NCBI RefSeq assembly: GCF_020012125.1
Contig: NZ_JAIFAG010000001.1
Location: forward strand, 248,001 to 312,000
From: Hymenobacter psoromatis
Lineage (GTDB): Bacteria > Bacteroidota > Bacteroidia > Cytophagales > Hymenobacteraceae
Length of the DNA: 64,000 nucleotides
Reading direction: 5' to 3'
Positions 53,219-61,716 of the stretch are shown here, in pieces; positions within the stretch are counted from its first letter, which is position 1, and every line of letters begins with the position of its first letter. The notes beneath the pieces are model-generated. The model was not told the origin of the DNA, did no database searches, and was given only the letters and a program-made list of their open reading frames with translations. The position numbers and the translations under genes were made by a program.

Positions 53219-54478
53219 CGCCGGTTCGGCCACCGGGCGGGGCCGGGCCGCCTGCAAAGCCAGCGCGATGGCTTGGGTGTCGGCCGCCGGCACGGTGTGC
53301 ACGCGGGTGCCGGGCAAGTTCAGCTCGTGGCACAGGCGCTGGGCCAGGGCGGGAGTTTCGGTCAGAATAACGTCGGCGCGGCGCAACGCCTGGCGCTGTA
53401 GCTCCGCCTCCCAGCCAGTAGCCGTTTCGAGCGAGTCGCCGGTGAGTGCGGCCAGCGTGGCTACGTGCAGCACCAGCGGCTGGCCGGTGCGCTGGCGCAG
53501 CTCCTGGGCGGCCAGCCAGGTAGGCCACGCCGGCGCGTAAATCACCGCGTACGGAGCTTCAGCCAGCGCCACCGGCACCGCAAATCGGGCGTACTGAATG
53601 ACCTGAAAATTCAGATTGGGCGCGTCGTATAGCGAAGCGGCCCGTAGTGCGCCGGCCGGGGGCGAGGGGGTAGGGAGTCCGGCTTCCGATAAGGCCACCG
53701 GCTGGCCCAGGGCCGCCAGCGCCTCGGGCCAGCCCGCCGGCTCGGGCGAGGCAGGGAGCTCGGCCTGCGCCGGGCTGGCTGCGGCCAGCTCAAACTGCCG
53801 CAGCTCATCGGCAACGGTCGTGGCTGGCCAGTCAGCCTCGGCATCAGGGGCCAGGGCAAGCGGCTCGGTGGGCTCGTAAACGGGTAGCAAAGCATCCTTG
53901 GCGGCGCCCTTAGCTGGCGCGGCGGGTACCGGAAGCGGCGAGCCAAGCGCTGGCAGCCTGGTGGCGGCTTTGCGGGTGGGCGAGGGGGTAGCTCCTTGGT
54001 AAGGGGCGGCGGGCGCGGCGGGCGGGCCGGCCCAGGCAGGAGCCGGCAGGAGCTGGCCCGCCCGCCGCGCCAGCTCGGGCAGGGGGTGGCTGCTGAGGCG
54101 CAGCACGCGCACCGCCGCCCAGGGCTTGGATAAGGTGGCCGCTGGCAGGGGGGGTAGGGGAGGCGCGAGGTGCATCCCAGCAGCTACTGGCGGCATCTGC
54201 GGCGCGCCCGCGACCAGTACGGGCTCCGGGGCCGCGGCTGGCAGCGCGGCGGGCAGTTCGGGCGCGGTTGCCACCGTAGCGGGGGGTAGGGGCAGGTATT
54301 CTTCGGCGCTCAGGGTGCCGGAGGGCTCGGCCTTGGGTACCATCACCAGGATGGAAGCGAGGGCCGGGGCGGAGGCCTGGGTGGCTGCGATGAGGGCGCG
54401 CACGGCCGGCGTAGTTTCGTCCCAGGCCAGCACCAGCACGGCAAGGGGAAGGGCGGAAGCGGCGGTGGGCGAAGACAT
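53216..54478 (-). CDS. Half-length GT-B-like protein with Ala/Pro-rich insert
   Basis: 420 aa. The first 50 residues (LAVLVLAWDETTPAVRALIAA) look like the start of a GT4/GT5 N-terminal Rossmann domain. A 200-residue Ala/Pro-rich stretch follows. The last 150 residues (FQVIQYARFAVPVALAEAPYAVIYAPAWPTWLAAQEL, then LVLHVATL and ALRRADVILTETPALAQRL) match the acceptor half of GT4 proteins up to where VIPNGVD would be. The donor-binding half is missing, and the usual H of IhaHdW is Ala. Next to glycogen-related genes. Possibly a decayed glycosyltransferase or a regulatory subunit; start ATG at 54478. Confidence 0.6.
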   Translation of the reverse strand: MSSPTAASALPLAVLVLAWDETTPAVRALIAATQASAPALASILVMVPKAEPSGTLSAEEYLPLPPATVATAPELPAALPAAAPEPVLVAGAPQMPPVAAGMHLAPPLPPLPAATLSKPWAAVRVLRLSSHPLPELARRAGQLLPAPAWAGPPAAPAAPYQGATPSPTRKAATRLPALGSPLPVPAAPAKGAAKDALLPVYEPTEPLALAPDAEADWPATTVADELRQFELAAASPAQAELPASPEPAGWPEALAALGQPVALSEAGLPTPSPPAGALRAASLYDAPNLNFQVIQYARFAVPVALAEAPYAVIYAPAWPTWLAAQELRQRTGQPLVLHVATLAALTGDSLETATGWEAELQRQALRRADVILTETPALAQRLCHELNLPGTRVHTVPAADTQAIALALQAARPRPVAEPA

Positions 54479-54641
54479 CGGCAAAAGTTAACGCTGCGAA
54501 GTACGGGGCTACTACCGCCTGCCCCACGGTTGAGGCTATAAAAAATAAACGTAACCCAGGGAACCGCGCCTACGTTTTCGGCACTTCGTTTGCGCCGGGG
54601 CCCATGCTTAAAACGTAACTTGCGAGCTTAAAGCTACGCTA

Positions 54642-54665
54642 ACCGGCCCCGGCCGGTATTTTTTT
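54642..54665 (+). terminator. Terminator-like hairpin in the GH31 leader
   Basis: ACCGGC (54642-54647) and GCCGGT (54652-54657) with a CCCG loop, followed directly by ATTTTTTT. It points toward the GH31 gene and lies 48 bases before its ATG, so it could attenuate its transcription. Confidence 0.45.
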
Positions 54666-54713
54666 ACCTCCTCCGTTAGCCTTCCCCGCGCCGCGTCTTC
54701 TACCTTATCTTAT

Positions 54714-57203
54714 ATGGTTACCAATTCCGTTCAGGACAACAACTACATGGTCAACGACCTGGCGGCGCAAAGCGGCCAGGAACAGCTACCCGGCCCCGTG
54801 CGGCACGCTGCCCAAACCAACGACTACCTCTTCACCTTCACCACCGAAAACGGCACCCGCCTGCTGCTGCACGCGCTCTCCGACAAGGTGCTGCGCTTTC
54901 GCTACCTCACGCCCGGCAGTCCTGCCGAGCCCGATTTTAGCTACGCCCTGCCCGACCTGGCTACCGAGCAGGCGCTGCGCCCGGCGGCACCTGGTTTTCT
55001 GGAATTTAAGGAGAAAGACGACCACTACCGCCTCACTACGGCCCGGCTCATCTGCATTGTGTGGAAAGACTCGCTGCGTACGCGGGTGCTCGACCGCTCG
55101 GGCAATATCCTGAGCGCCGATGAGAAGGGCTTTCACTGGCAGCACGACGACGAAACCGGCAACGACGTGGTGAAAATGAGCCACCAGGTGCCCAGCGGCG
55201 TGTGCTACTACGGCCTCGGCGACAAGCCCGCCAACATGAACCTGCGCGGCCAGCGCTTCCTCAACTGGGGCTCCGATACCTATGGCTACGTGAAGGGCAC
55301 CGACCCGCTGTACAAGAATATTCCCTTTTTTCAGGTGCTGCACCAGCGCACGGCGCACGGGGTTTTCTTCGATAATTCGTTTAAAGCCTTCTTCGACTTT
55401 GCCGCCGAGCGGGCCGATGTTACCAGCTTTTGGGCCGATGGCGGCGAGATGAATTACTACTTTCTCTACGGCCCTACCCTGCTCGAAGTCACGGAAGAAT
55501 ATACCTGCCTGACCGGCCCGCCCGCCCTACCCCCCCTCTGGACGCTGGGCTACCAGCAGTGCAAGTGGAGCTACTTCCCCGAGAGCAACGTGCGCGAGGT
55601 GACGCGCGGCCTGCGCGAGCGCCAGATTCCGTGCGATGCGATTTACCTCGACATTGACTACATGGACGGCTACCGCTGCTTTACCTGGCACCCGCAGCAC
55701 TTCCCCGAGCCCAGGAAGTTGGTGCAGGAGCTGGCCGAAGATGGGTTTAAAACGGTGGTTATCATCGACCCCGGCATCAAGATTGACCCCGCCTACCCGG
55801 TGTATCAGGAAGGGCTGGAAAACGATTATTTCTGCCGCCGCGCCGATGGGCCGCTCATGCGCGGCTCGGTATGGCCGGGCCTGTGCCACTTCCCCGACTA
55901 CACCCGGCCGGAGGTGCGCGAGTGGTGGGCGGGCTTGTTTGAGGGCTTGATAAAGGACGTGGGCGTGCGGGGCGTGTGGAACGACATGAACGAGCCCGCC
56001 GTGTTTGAGCGCGGCACCTTCCCCGACGATGTGCGCTTCGGCTACGAGGGCCAGCCAACTTCGCACCGCAAGGCGCACAATATCTACGGCATGCAGATGG
56101 CCCGCGCCACCAACGCGGGCGTGGCGCGCTTTAGCTACCCCAACCGGCCCTTTACCATCACGCGCAGCACCTACGCGGGCGGCCAGCGCTACTCCTCGGG
56201 CTGGACCGGCGACAACATTGCCAGCTGGGAGCACCTGTGGCTGGCCAATATTCAGTGTCAGCGCCTGAGCATCAGCGGCTTCAGCTTCATCGGTTCCGAC
56301 ATCGGCGGCTTCATCGACAAGCCCGACGGGGAGCTGTTTGCCCGCTGGATGGCACTGGGGGCCTTCCACCCGTTCTTCCGGGTGCACAGCTCCGGCGACC
56401 ACGGCGACCAGGAGCCCTGGAGCTTCGGGGAGCCGTACACGAGCCTGGCGCGGCACTTTATCGAGCTGCGCTACCAGCTGCTGCCCTACGTGTACACCGC
56501 CTTCTGGCAGTATAGCACCCACGGCACGCCTATGCTGCGCCCGCTCACCTTCCTGGACCAGAACGACCCCGAAACCTACCTGCGCATGGCCGAATTTGCC
56601 CTCGGCGACAACCTGCTCATCTGCCCCATCACCCAGCCCGGCGTGGATGGCCGCTGGATGTATTTGCCCCGCGGCGACTGGTACTACTACTGGACCGACG
56701 AGCGCCGCGCCGGCGGGGCCGAAACCTGGGCCTCGGCCGACCTCACCCGCATTCCGCTCTTCGTGCGGGCCGGGGCCGTGGTGCCGATGCAGCCCATTAT
56801 GCAGTACGTGGGCGAAAAAGTGGTGGAGCAGCTCACCCTGCACGTATACTACAAAAACGGCACCGCCGAGAGCGTCCTCTACGACGACGGCGGCGAGGGC
56901 TACGGCTACCAGGAAGGCCAGCAAACCACCCGCCGCTTCACTGTGACGGGCGACGAAACCTCGCTCTTGCTAACGCAGACCAGCGAAGGCGACTACCAGC
57001 CCAGCTACGCCACCTACCGTGTGGTACTGCACGGGATGCCTAGCGCTATTCAAAGTCTAATGGCTGATGGCCAGTCGGTTGAGTTGGGTGAGTATCCGGC
57101 CACCGAAACTACTGGGGCCGCGCTAGCCGCCGTGGTGGGGGTAGGGTTTGGAGAGGTTAGAGTTGAATTGGCTATGGCGGTAGGTGAGGTGCAGGCTACG
57201 TAG
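54714..57203 (+). CDS. GH31 family alpha-glucosidase
   Basis: 829 aa, no signal peptide, so cytoplasmic. N-terminal beta-sandwich, (beta/alpha)8 barrel (about 270-610) and C-terminal beta domains. Nucleophile D424 in GVWNDMNEPAVF and acid/base D500 in GWTGDNIASW. YGLGDKPANMNLRG, PPLWTLGYQQCKWSY and GSDIGGF are standard GH31 motifs. It probably releases glucose from alpha-glucans or maltose-like oligomers, with the branching enzyme nearby. The ATG at 54714 begins with a 30-residue non-conserved lead; ATG 12 codons in is an alternative. Confidence 0.94.
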   Translation: MVTNSVQDNNYMVNDLAAQSGQEQLPGPVRHAAQTNDYLFTFTTENGTRLLLHALSDKVLRFRYLTPGSPAEPDFSYALPDLATEQALRPAAPGFLEFKEKDDHYRLTTARLICIVWKDSLRTRVLDRSGNILSADEKGFHWQHDDETGNDVVKMSHQVPSGVCYYGLGDKPANMNLRGQRFLNWGSDTYGYVKGTDPLYKNIPFFQVLHQRTAHGVFFDNSFKAFFDFAAERADVTSFWADGGEMNYYFLYGPTLLEVTEEYTCLTGPPALPPLWTLGYQQCKWSYFPESNVREVTRGLRERQIPCDAIYLDIDYMDGYRCFTWHPQHFPEPRKLVQELAEDGFKTVVIIDPGIKIDPAYPVYQEGLENDYFCRRADGPLMRGSVWPGLCHFPDYTRPEVREWWAGLFEGLIKDVGVRGVWNDMNEPAVFERGTFPDDVRFGYEGQPTSHRKAHNIYGMQMARATNAGVARFSYPNRPFTITRSTYAGGQRYSSGWTGDNIASWEHLWLANIQCQRLSISGFSFIGSDIGGFIDKPDGELFARWMALGAFHPFFRVHSSGDHGDQEPWSFGEPYTSLARHFIELRYQLLPYVYTAFWQYSTHGTPMLRPLTFLDQNDPETYLRMAEFALGDNLLICPITQPGVDGRWMYLPRGDWYYYWTDERRAGGAETWASADLTRIPLFVRAGAVVPMQPIMQYVGEKVVEQLTLHVYYKNGTAESVLYDDGGEGYGYQEGQQTTRRFTVTGDETSLLLTQTSEGDYQPSYATYRVVLHGMPSAIQSLMADGQSVELGEYPATETTGAALAAVVGVGFGEVRVELAMAVGEVQAT

Positions 57204-57228
57204 GCGGGCACTTCACCTCCCGGCCCGC

Positions 57229-58260
57229 TCATTTGAGCCCCTTCGTCACGTCCCCCGCATTCAGCACCCGCGGGTCGGCATACACGCGCTTGATTTCCGC
57301 CGCGCTATTAGCGTTAAACAGCATCTTGCCCCACGACATAAACCAGACGTAGGGCTGTTGCGCCAGTTGGGCGGGGGTAGGGAGCACGCTTTGCTCGGAT
57401 AAGCCCAGTGGCTTGCCGCCGGCCAGCTGCTGCATGGCCGCGTACCAGCGCTGCGGATACACCGCGGCGGCGCTGTCTTTGCGCGGGTAGATGTCCGTGC
57501 CCAGCAAATCCACTTTGTCGCGGCCGGGAAAAAACGTCTCGACGCCCGGCGTGGGCTTGTCGGGCGTCCAGGCCCAGAGGATGTTATTGAGGTGGTGGTG
57601 CTGGGTGTAGTATTTATAGAGCTGGTTCCAGAGCGCAGCCGCGCCCTGCGGCCCCGGCCGGCCGCCCCACCAGAACCAGCCACCGTTCATTTCGTGGTAG
57701 GGCCGGAAAATGATGGGAATCCTGGCGGCTTGCAGCTGCTGCAGGTAGCCGGCCAGCAGGTCCATCTGGGCGGCCCACTTCTGGTAAAGGGGCGTGCCCG
57801 GCGTTAGCAGCTCCTGCCACTGGGCATCGGTGAGCTTGCTGAGGATGCCGCCCTCAAAGGGGGTAGGCTCGCCCAGCGCCGGGTTGGCCTGGTGATAGCT
57901 GAGCACGATAATGGCCCCGCGCTGGTGCTGCTTCTTGATTTCAGCCACCAAGAGCGGCCGATACTTGATGTTATCGATGTCGTGGGTCGAGTCGGCGAAG
58001 CCGAAGTCGCCGCCCCAGATGGCCGGGTACTCGCCCGTGAGGCGCTGCACCGAATCGGTAGTTGCCGACATTAGCCCCAGCACGTTGTGCATCCCCGATA
58101 AGGTGTGCTTGCCCCGCAGGCCGTACAGATACGCGAGCAGCCGGCGCGCCTCGGGCGTGGCGTGCGGGTTGATGGGGCGCGGCTTGGGCGGCCCGGCCAC
58201 GAGCGCGAGTGGTGCGCTCAGGCCCAGCAGGCACAGGAAAAGGAAACAGAGAGGACGCAT
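57229..58260 (-). CDS. GH26 family glycoside hydrolase (beta-mannanase-like)
   Basis: 343 aa. Signal peptide about 1-22. A GH26 TIM barrel follows: GKHTLSGMHN, PAIWGGDFGFAD, acid/base E190 in FRPYHEMNGGWFWW and nucleophile E289 in PLGLSEQSV, plus NILWAWTPD. It likely cuts beta-1,4-mannan outside the cytoplasm. It has no sorting domain or binding module. Convergent with GH31 (25 bases between stops) and divergent from the cation efflux gene. Confidence 0.92.
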   Translation of the reverse strand: MRPLCFLFLCLLGLSAPLALVAGPPKPRPINPHATPEARRLLAYLYGLRGKHTLSGMHNVLGLMSATTDSVQRLTGEYPAIWGGDFGFADSTHDIDNIKYRPLLVAEIKKQHQRGAIIVLSYHQANPALGEPTPFEGGILSKLTDAQWQELLTPGTPLYQKWAAQMDLLAGYLQQLQAARIPIIFRPYHEMNGGWFWWGGRPGPQGAAALWNQLYKYYTQHHHLNNILWAWTPDKPTPGVETFFPGRDKVDLLGTDIYPRKDSAAAVYPQRWYAAMQQLAGGKPLGLSEQSVLPTPAQLAQQPYVWFMSWGKMLFNANSAAEIKRVYADPRVLNAGDVTKGLK

Positions 58261-58352
58261 CGGCTGAGAAGGAAGAATTTAGTGCAATAGTAGCCCGCCG
58301 GGGCGGCCCAAGCGTAGTAGCAGCACTAACTTTTTCTAGCCCTACCCCCCTC

Positions 58353-59294
58353 GTGCCCGACCAGTCCGAATCCAAAACCGCTATTGTGGCTGCGCTGGCC
58401 GCCAACCTGGGTATCGCGGCCATCAAGTTTGGGGCGGCGTGGGTCACGGGCTCGTCGGCGATGCTCTCGGAAGGCATCCATTCGCTCGTGGACACGGCCA
58501 ACGAGTGGCTGTTGCTGCTGGGCCTGCGCCGCAGCCAGCAGCCGGCCGATGCGCGGCGGCCTTTTGGCTATGGTAAAGAGCTGTATTTCTGGTCGTTTAT
58601 GGTGTCGGTGTTCATCTTCAGCGTGGGCGGTGGGCTGTCCATCTACGAGGGCATCGAGCACCTGCGGCACCCCGAGCCGCTCGGCAGCCCCACCTGGAAC
58701 TACGTGGTGCTGAGCCTGGCCTTCATCTTCGACGGCCTGTCGTTTCTGGTAGCGCGCCGCACGTTTAATAAGCAGCGCGGCCGGCAGTCCTTCTGGGCCG
58801 CGTTTCGGGCTAGCAAAGACCCATCGGTTTTCGTCGTGCTCTTCGAGGATGCCTCCGATTTGCTGGGGCTGCTCATCGCCTTTTTGGGCGTTTTTCTCAG
58901 TCATTGGCTGCAAATGCCCGAGCTGGATGGGGTAGCCTCGCTGCTCATTGGCCTGCTGCTACTGGTGGTGGCCGTGCTGCTGCTGCGCGAAACCAAGAGC
59001 CTGCTGCTGGGTGAACCCGCCGAGACCGTGCTGCTGCACCAGGTAGCCGTCCTGGCCCGCGCCGAGGCCGCGATTATGCGCGCGGCCCCGCCGCTCACAT
59101 CCTACCTCAGCCCCCACGAAATTCTACTGGTGCTACCCGTCGAGTTCGCGCCCGACCTACCGGCCGTGCAGCTTACCCAGGTGGTGGCGCGGCTGCGGGC
59201 GGCCATCCAGGCAGCCTATCCCGACGTGCGGCACGTTTTCATTCAGCCCACGGCGCTGGGTGAGGCTGATGGCTCGGCCGCGCCGGGGGGGTAG
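58353..59294 (+). CDS. Cation diffusion facilitator transporter
   Basis: 313 aa. Six membrane segments with the CDF signature SAMLSEGIHSLVDTANEWLLL (metal-site residues H and D), FGYGKELYFWSF and a second-site LFEDASDLLGLLIAFLG. A cytoplasmic C-terminal domain (about 225-313) ends HVFIQPTALGE. It exports Zn2+, Fe2+ or similar using protons. I chose the GTG at 58353 (PDQSESKTAIVAALAAN); a longer frame reaches back to 58209 but lacks family sequence. Its stop comes from GGGGGGGTAGG. Confidence 0.9.
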   Translation: MPDQSESKTAIVAALAANLGIAAIKFGAAWVTGSSAMLSEGIHSLVDTANEWLLLLGLRRSQQPADARRPFGYGKELYFWSFMVSVFIFSVGGGLSIYEGIEHLRHPEPLGSPTWNYVVLSLAFIFDGLSFLVARRTFNKQRGRQSFWAAFRASKDPSVFVVLFEDASDLLGLLIAFLGVFLSHWLQMPELDGVASLLIGLLLLVVAVLLLRETKSLLLGEPAETVLLHQVAVLARAEAAIMRAAPPLTSYLSPHEILLVLPVEFAPDLPAVQLTQVVARLRAAIQAAYPDVRHVFIQPTALGEADGSAAPGG

Positions 59295-59317
59295 GCTGGC
59301 AATTGTCGGCTATCGCC

Positions 59318-59362
59318 AACCAGAACGTCATGCTTCCCTGCGGTCTGCATGACGTTCTGGTT
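59318..59362. repeat. Dispersed palindrome, family C copy 2
   Basis: Arms of 16 bases (59318-59333 and 59347-59362) with core AACGTCATGC and a 13-base loop. The loop is the reverse complement of that at 3334-3346 with one base changed. Confidence 0.85.
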
Positions 59363-59489
59363 AGTTAGTTGTGTCTTCACGCCTTGGTCGCAGGTACTGC
59401 CAGACGGAAAGCCGTGCTTAATATTGACCCCGGCAATGGCCGCGCCCCGCGTGGGGCCAAGTAGTAACTCTCATAAGCCCACCCCCAAC

Positions 59490-60722
59490 ATGACCAAAAT
59501 TAAGGTTGCAAACCCCGTAGTCGAGCTGGATGGCGACGAAATGACGCGCATCATCTGGAAGTTTATCAAGGATAAGCTCATCACGCCCTACCTCAACCTC
59601 GACATCAAGTACTACGACTTGGGTATCGAGCACCGCGATGCCACCAACGACCAGGTAACTATCGATTCGGCCCACGCCATCCGGGAGTACGGCGTGGGTA
59701 TCAAGTGCGCCACCATCACCCCCGACGAGGAGCGCGTGCAGGAATTTGGTCTGAAGCAGATGTGGAAGTCGCCCAACGGTACTATTCGCAATATCCTAGA
59801 TGGCACGGTGTTCCGCGAGCCCATCGTGATGAGCAACGTGCCGCGCCTGGTGCCCAACTGGACCGCGCCCATCTGCATCGGCCGCCACGCCTTCGGTGAC
59901 CAATACCGCGCCACCGACTTCCTGACCAAAGGCAAGGGCAAGCTCACCGTCACCTTCACGCCCGAAGACGGCGGCGAGGTGCAGTCGTTTGAGGTATTCA
60001 ATTTCAAAAGCGACGGCGTAGCGCTGGCCATGTACAACACCGACGAAAGTATTCGCGGCTTCGCGCACGCCTGCTTCAACCAGGCCCTGAGCAAAGGCTG
60101 GCCGCTGTACCTGAGCACCAAAAACACCATCCTGAAGAAGTATGATGGCCGCTTTAAGGATATTTTTCAGGAGATTTACGAGCAGGACTACACGGCGAAG
60201 TTCCAGGCCGCCGGCATCACATATGAGCACCGGCTGATTGACGACATGGTGGCCTCGGCCCTGAAATGGCACGGTAACTTCGTGTGGGCCTGCAAAAACT
60301 ACGACGGCGATGTGCAGAGCGACACCGTGGCCCAGGGCTTCGGCTCGCTGGGCCTGATGACCTCGGTACTGGTGACGCCCGATGGCACCGTGATGGAGTC
60401 CGAAGCCGCCCACGGCACCGTGACGCGCCACTACCGCGACCACCAGAACGGCAAGCCCACCAGCACCAATCCCATCGCCAGCATCTTCGCCTGGACGCGC
60501 GGCCTGGAATTCCGCGGCAAACTCGACAACAACCAGGAGCTAATCGACTTCTGCCACGCCCTCGAAGCCGTATGCGTCGAAACCGTGGAAAGCGGTAAAA
60601 TGACCAAGGACCTCGCCGTGTGCATCCACGGCAACAAGGTGCAGCACGGCCGCGACTACCTCTACACCGAGGAATTCCTGGAAGCGCTGAACGAGAATCT
60701 GAAAAAGAAGCTGAGTAAGTAG
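59490..60722 (+). CDS. icd: NADP-dependent isocitrate dehydrogenase, eukaryote-type
   Basis: 410 aa. [84 protein letters not shown] and [12 protein letters not shown] match the homodimeric IDH1/IDH2-type enzymes found in Bacteroidota. It converts isocitrate to 2-oxoglutarate with NADPH. ATG at 59490 gives the canonical N-terminus. Followed by two hairpin terminators. Confidence 0.96.
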   Translation: MTKIKVANPVVELDGDEMTRIIWKFIKDKLITPYLNLDIKYYDLGIEHRDATNDQVTIDSAHAIREYGVGIKCATITPDEERVQEFGLKQMWKSPNGTIRNILDGTVFREPIVMSNVPRLVPNWTAPICIGRHAFGDQYRATDFLTKGKGKLTVTFTPEDGGEVQSFEVFNFKSDGVALAMYNTDESIRGFAHACFNQALSKGWPLYLSTKNTILKKYDGRFKDIFQEIYEQDYTAKFQAAGITYEHRLIDDMVASALKWHGNFVWACKNYDGDVQSDTVAQGFGSLGLMTSVLVTPDGTVMESEAAHGTVTRHYRDHQNGKPTSTNPIASIFAWTRGLEFRGKLDNNQELIDFCHALEAVCVETVESGKMTKDLAVCIHGNKVQHGRDYLYTEEFLEALNENLKKKLSK

Positions 60723-60738
60723 GCCCACCTCGTCTGCC

Positions 60739-60777
60739 AAAAAACGGCCTCGGTAATTAGTATTGCCGGGGCCGTTT
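60739..60777 (+). terminator. Terminator after icd
   Basis: AAAAAACGGCCTCGG and CCGGGGCCGTTT pair with one or two mismatches, 17 bases past the icd stop. Confidence 0.6.
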
Positions 60778-60796
60778 GGCGTTTGGATAGGGATAC

Positions 60797-60831
60797 AAAA
60801 AAAACTCCGGGCCTAGGCCCGGAGTTTTTTT
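60797..60831. terminator. Perfect bidirectional terminator between icd and sdhB
   Basis: ACTCCGGGCCTAGGCCCGGAGT is flanked by eight A on one side and seven T on the other, so it can stop transcription in both directions. Confidence 0.85.
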
Positions 60832-60848
60832 GATTATGTTGCTTACAA

Positions 60849-61634
60849 CTACGCCAGACTATTCGAGGTCGCTTTAGCAGTCAGGTACTCGCGATTCAAA
60901 ATCGCGATATTTTCCAGCGAAATGCCCACCGGGCACTCGGCCGCGCACGAGCCGATGTTGGAGCAGGCCCCGAAGCCTTCGATATCCATTTGGGCTACCA
61001 TATTCTCGACGCGGGTTTGCGCCTCTACCTGGCCCTGGGGCAACAGCGAAAGCTGCGACACCTTGGCCGAGACGAACAACATGGCCGAAGCGTTTTTGCA
61101 GGCCGCCACGCACGCGCCGCAGCCAATGCAGGTGGCCGCCTCAAAGGCGCGGTCAGCAATATCCTTCGGAATTGGAATCTCGTTGCCGTCGGGCGCGCCG
61201 CCGGTATTCACGCTCACATAGCCACCCGCCTGAATAATGCGGTCGAACGCCGAGCGGTCCACGCTCAGGTCCTTATTGACCGGGAAAGCGTTGGCGCGCC
61301 AAGGTTCCACGGTAATCGTGTCGCCGTCCGAAAACTTGCGCATGTGCAGCTGGCAGGTCGTGGTGCCCTTTTCGGGGCCGTGCGAGCGGCCGTTGATGAA
61401 CAGAGCGCACGAGCCGCAGATGCCCTCGCGGCAGTCGTGGTCGAAGGCCACCGGGTCCTGCCCCTGGTGCAGCAGGTCCTCGTTGAGCACATCGAGCATT
61501 TCCAGAAACGACATATCGGGCGAAATGCCTTTCACGTCGTAGTCCACTACCCGGCCCTCCGTTTGGCGATTAGGCTGGCGCCACACGCGAAGCTTGAGGT
61601 TCATGGGTTTAGCATTGGGGTTACTTCCGGCCAT
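60849..61634 (-). CDS. sdhB: Succinate dehydrogenase iron-sulfur subunit
   Basis: 261 aa. [2Fe-2S] site [17 protein letters not shown] plus a later CQLHMR; [4Fe-4S] [12 protein letters not shown]; and the [3Fe-4S] site [14 protein letters not shown]. Electron-transfer subunit linking SdhA to the membrane cytochrome b. Third gene of the sdhC-sdhA-sdhB operon, 82 bases after sdhA. Length and motifs fit the Bacteroidota complex II/fumarate reductase type. Confidence 0.97.
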   Translation of the reverse strand: MAGSNPNAKPMNLKLRVWRQPNRQTEGRVVDYDVKGISPDMSFLEMLDVLNEDLLHQGQDPVAFDHDCREGICGSCALFINGRSHGPEKGTTTCQLHMRKFSDGDTITVEPWRANAFPVNKDLSVDRSAFDRIIQAGGYVSVNTGGAPDGNEIPIPKDIADRAFEAATCIGCGACVAACKNASAMLFVSAKVSQLSLLPQGQVEAQTRVENMVAQMDIEGFGACSNIGSCAAECPVGISLENIAILNREYLTAKATSNSLA

Positions 61635-61716
61635 TTTCTTTGAGTCAAAAACTATGAATTAAAAATTGTGAGTTGACAAGCGGATTACCAAAGCCAATTC
61701 GTAATTCTCAGTTAAA

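Noticed and set aside
53205..53528. In-frame upstream extension of the DUF1905 gene
   Set aside because: Overlaps the GT-like gene; residues are Arg/Pro/Ala shadow sequence, while the DUF1905 domain starts at 53204.
49657..58260. A classical starch or mannan utilisation locus (PUL)
   Set aside because: No SusC/SusD pair is present, and the GH31 and branching enzyme lack signal peptides, so the genes are a loose carbohydrate cluster rather than a PUL.
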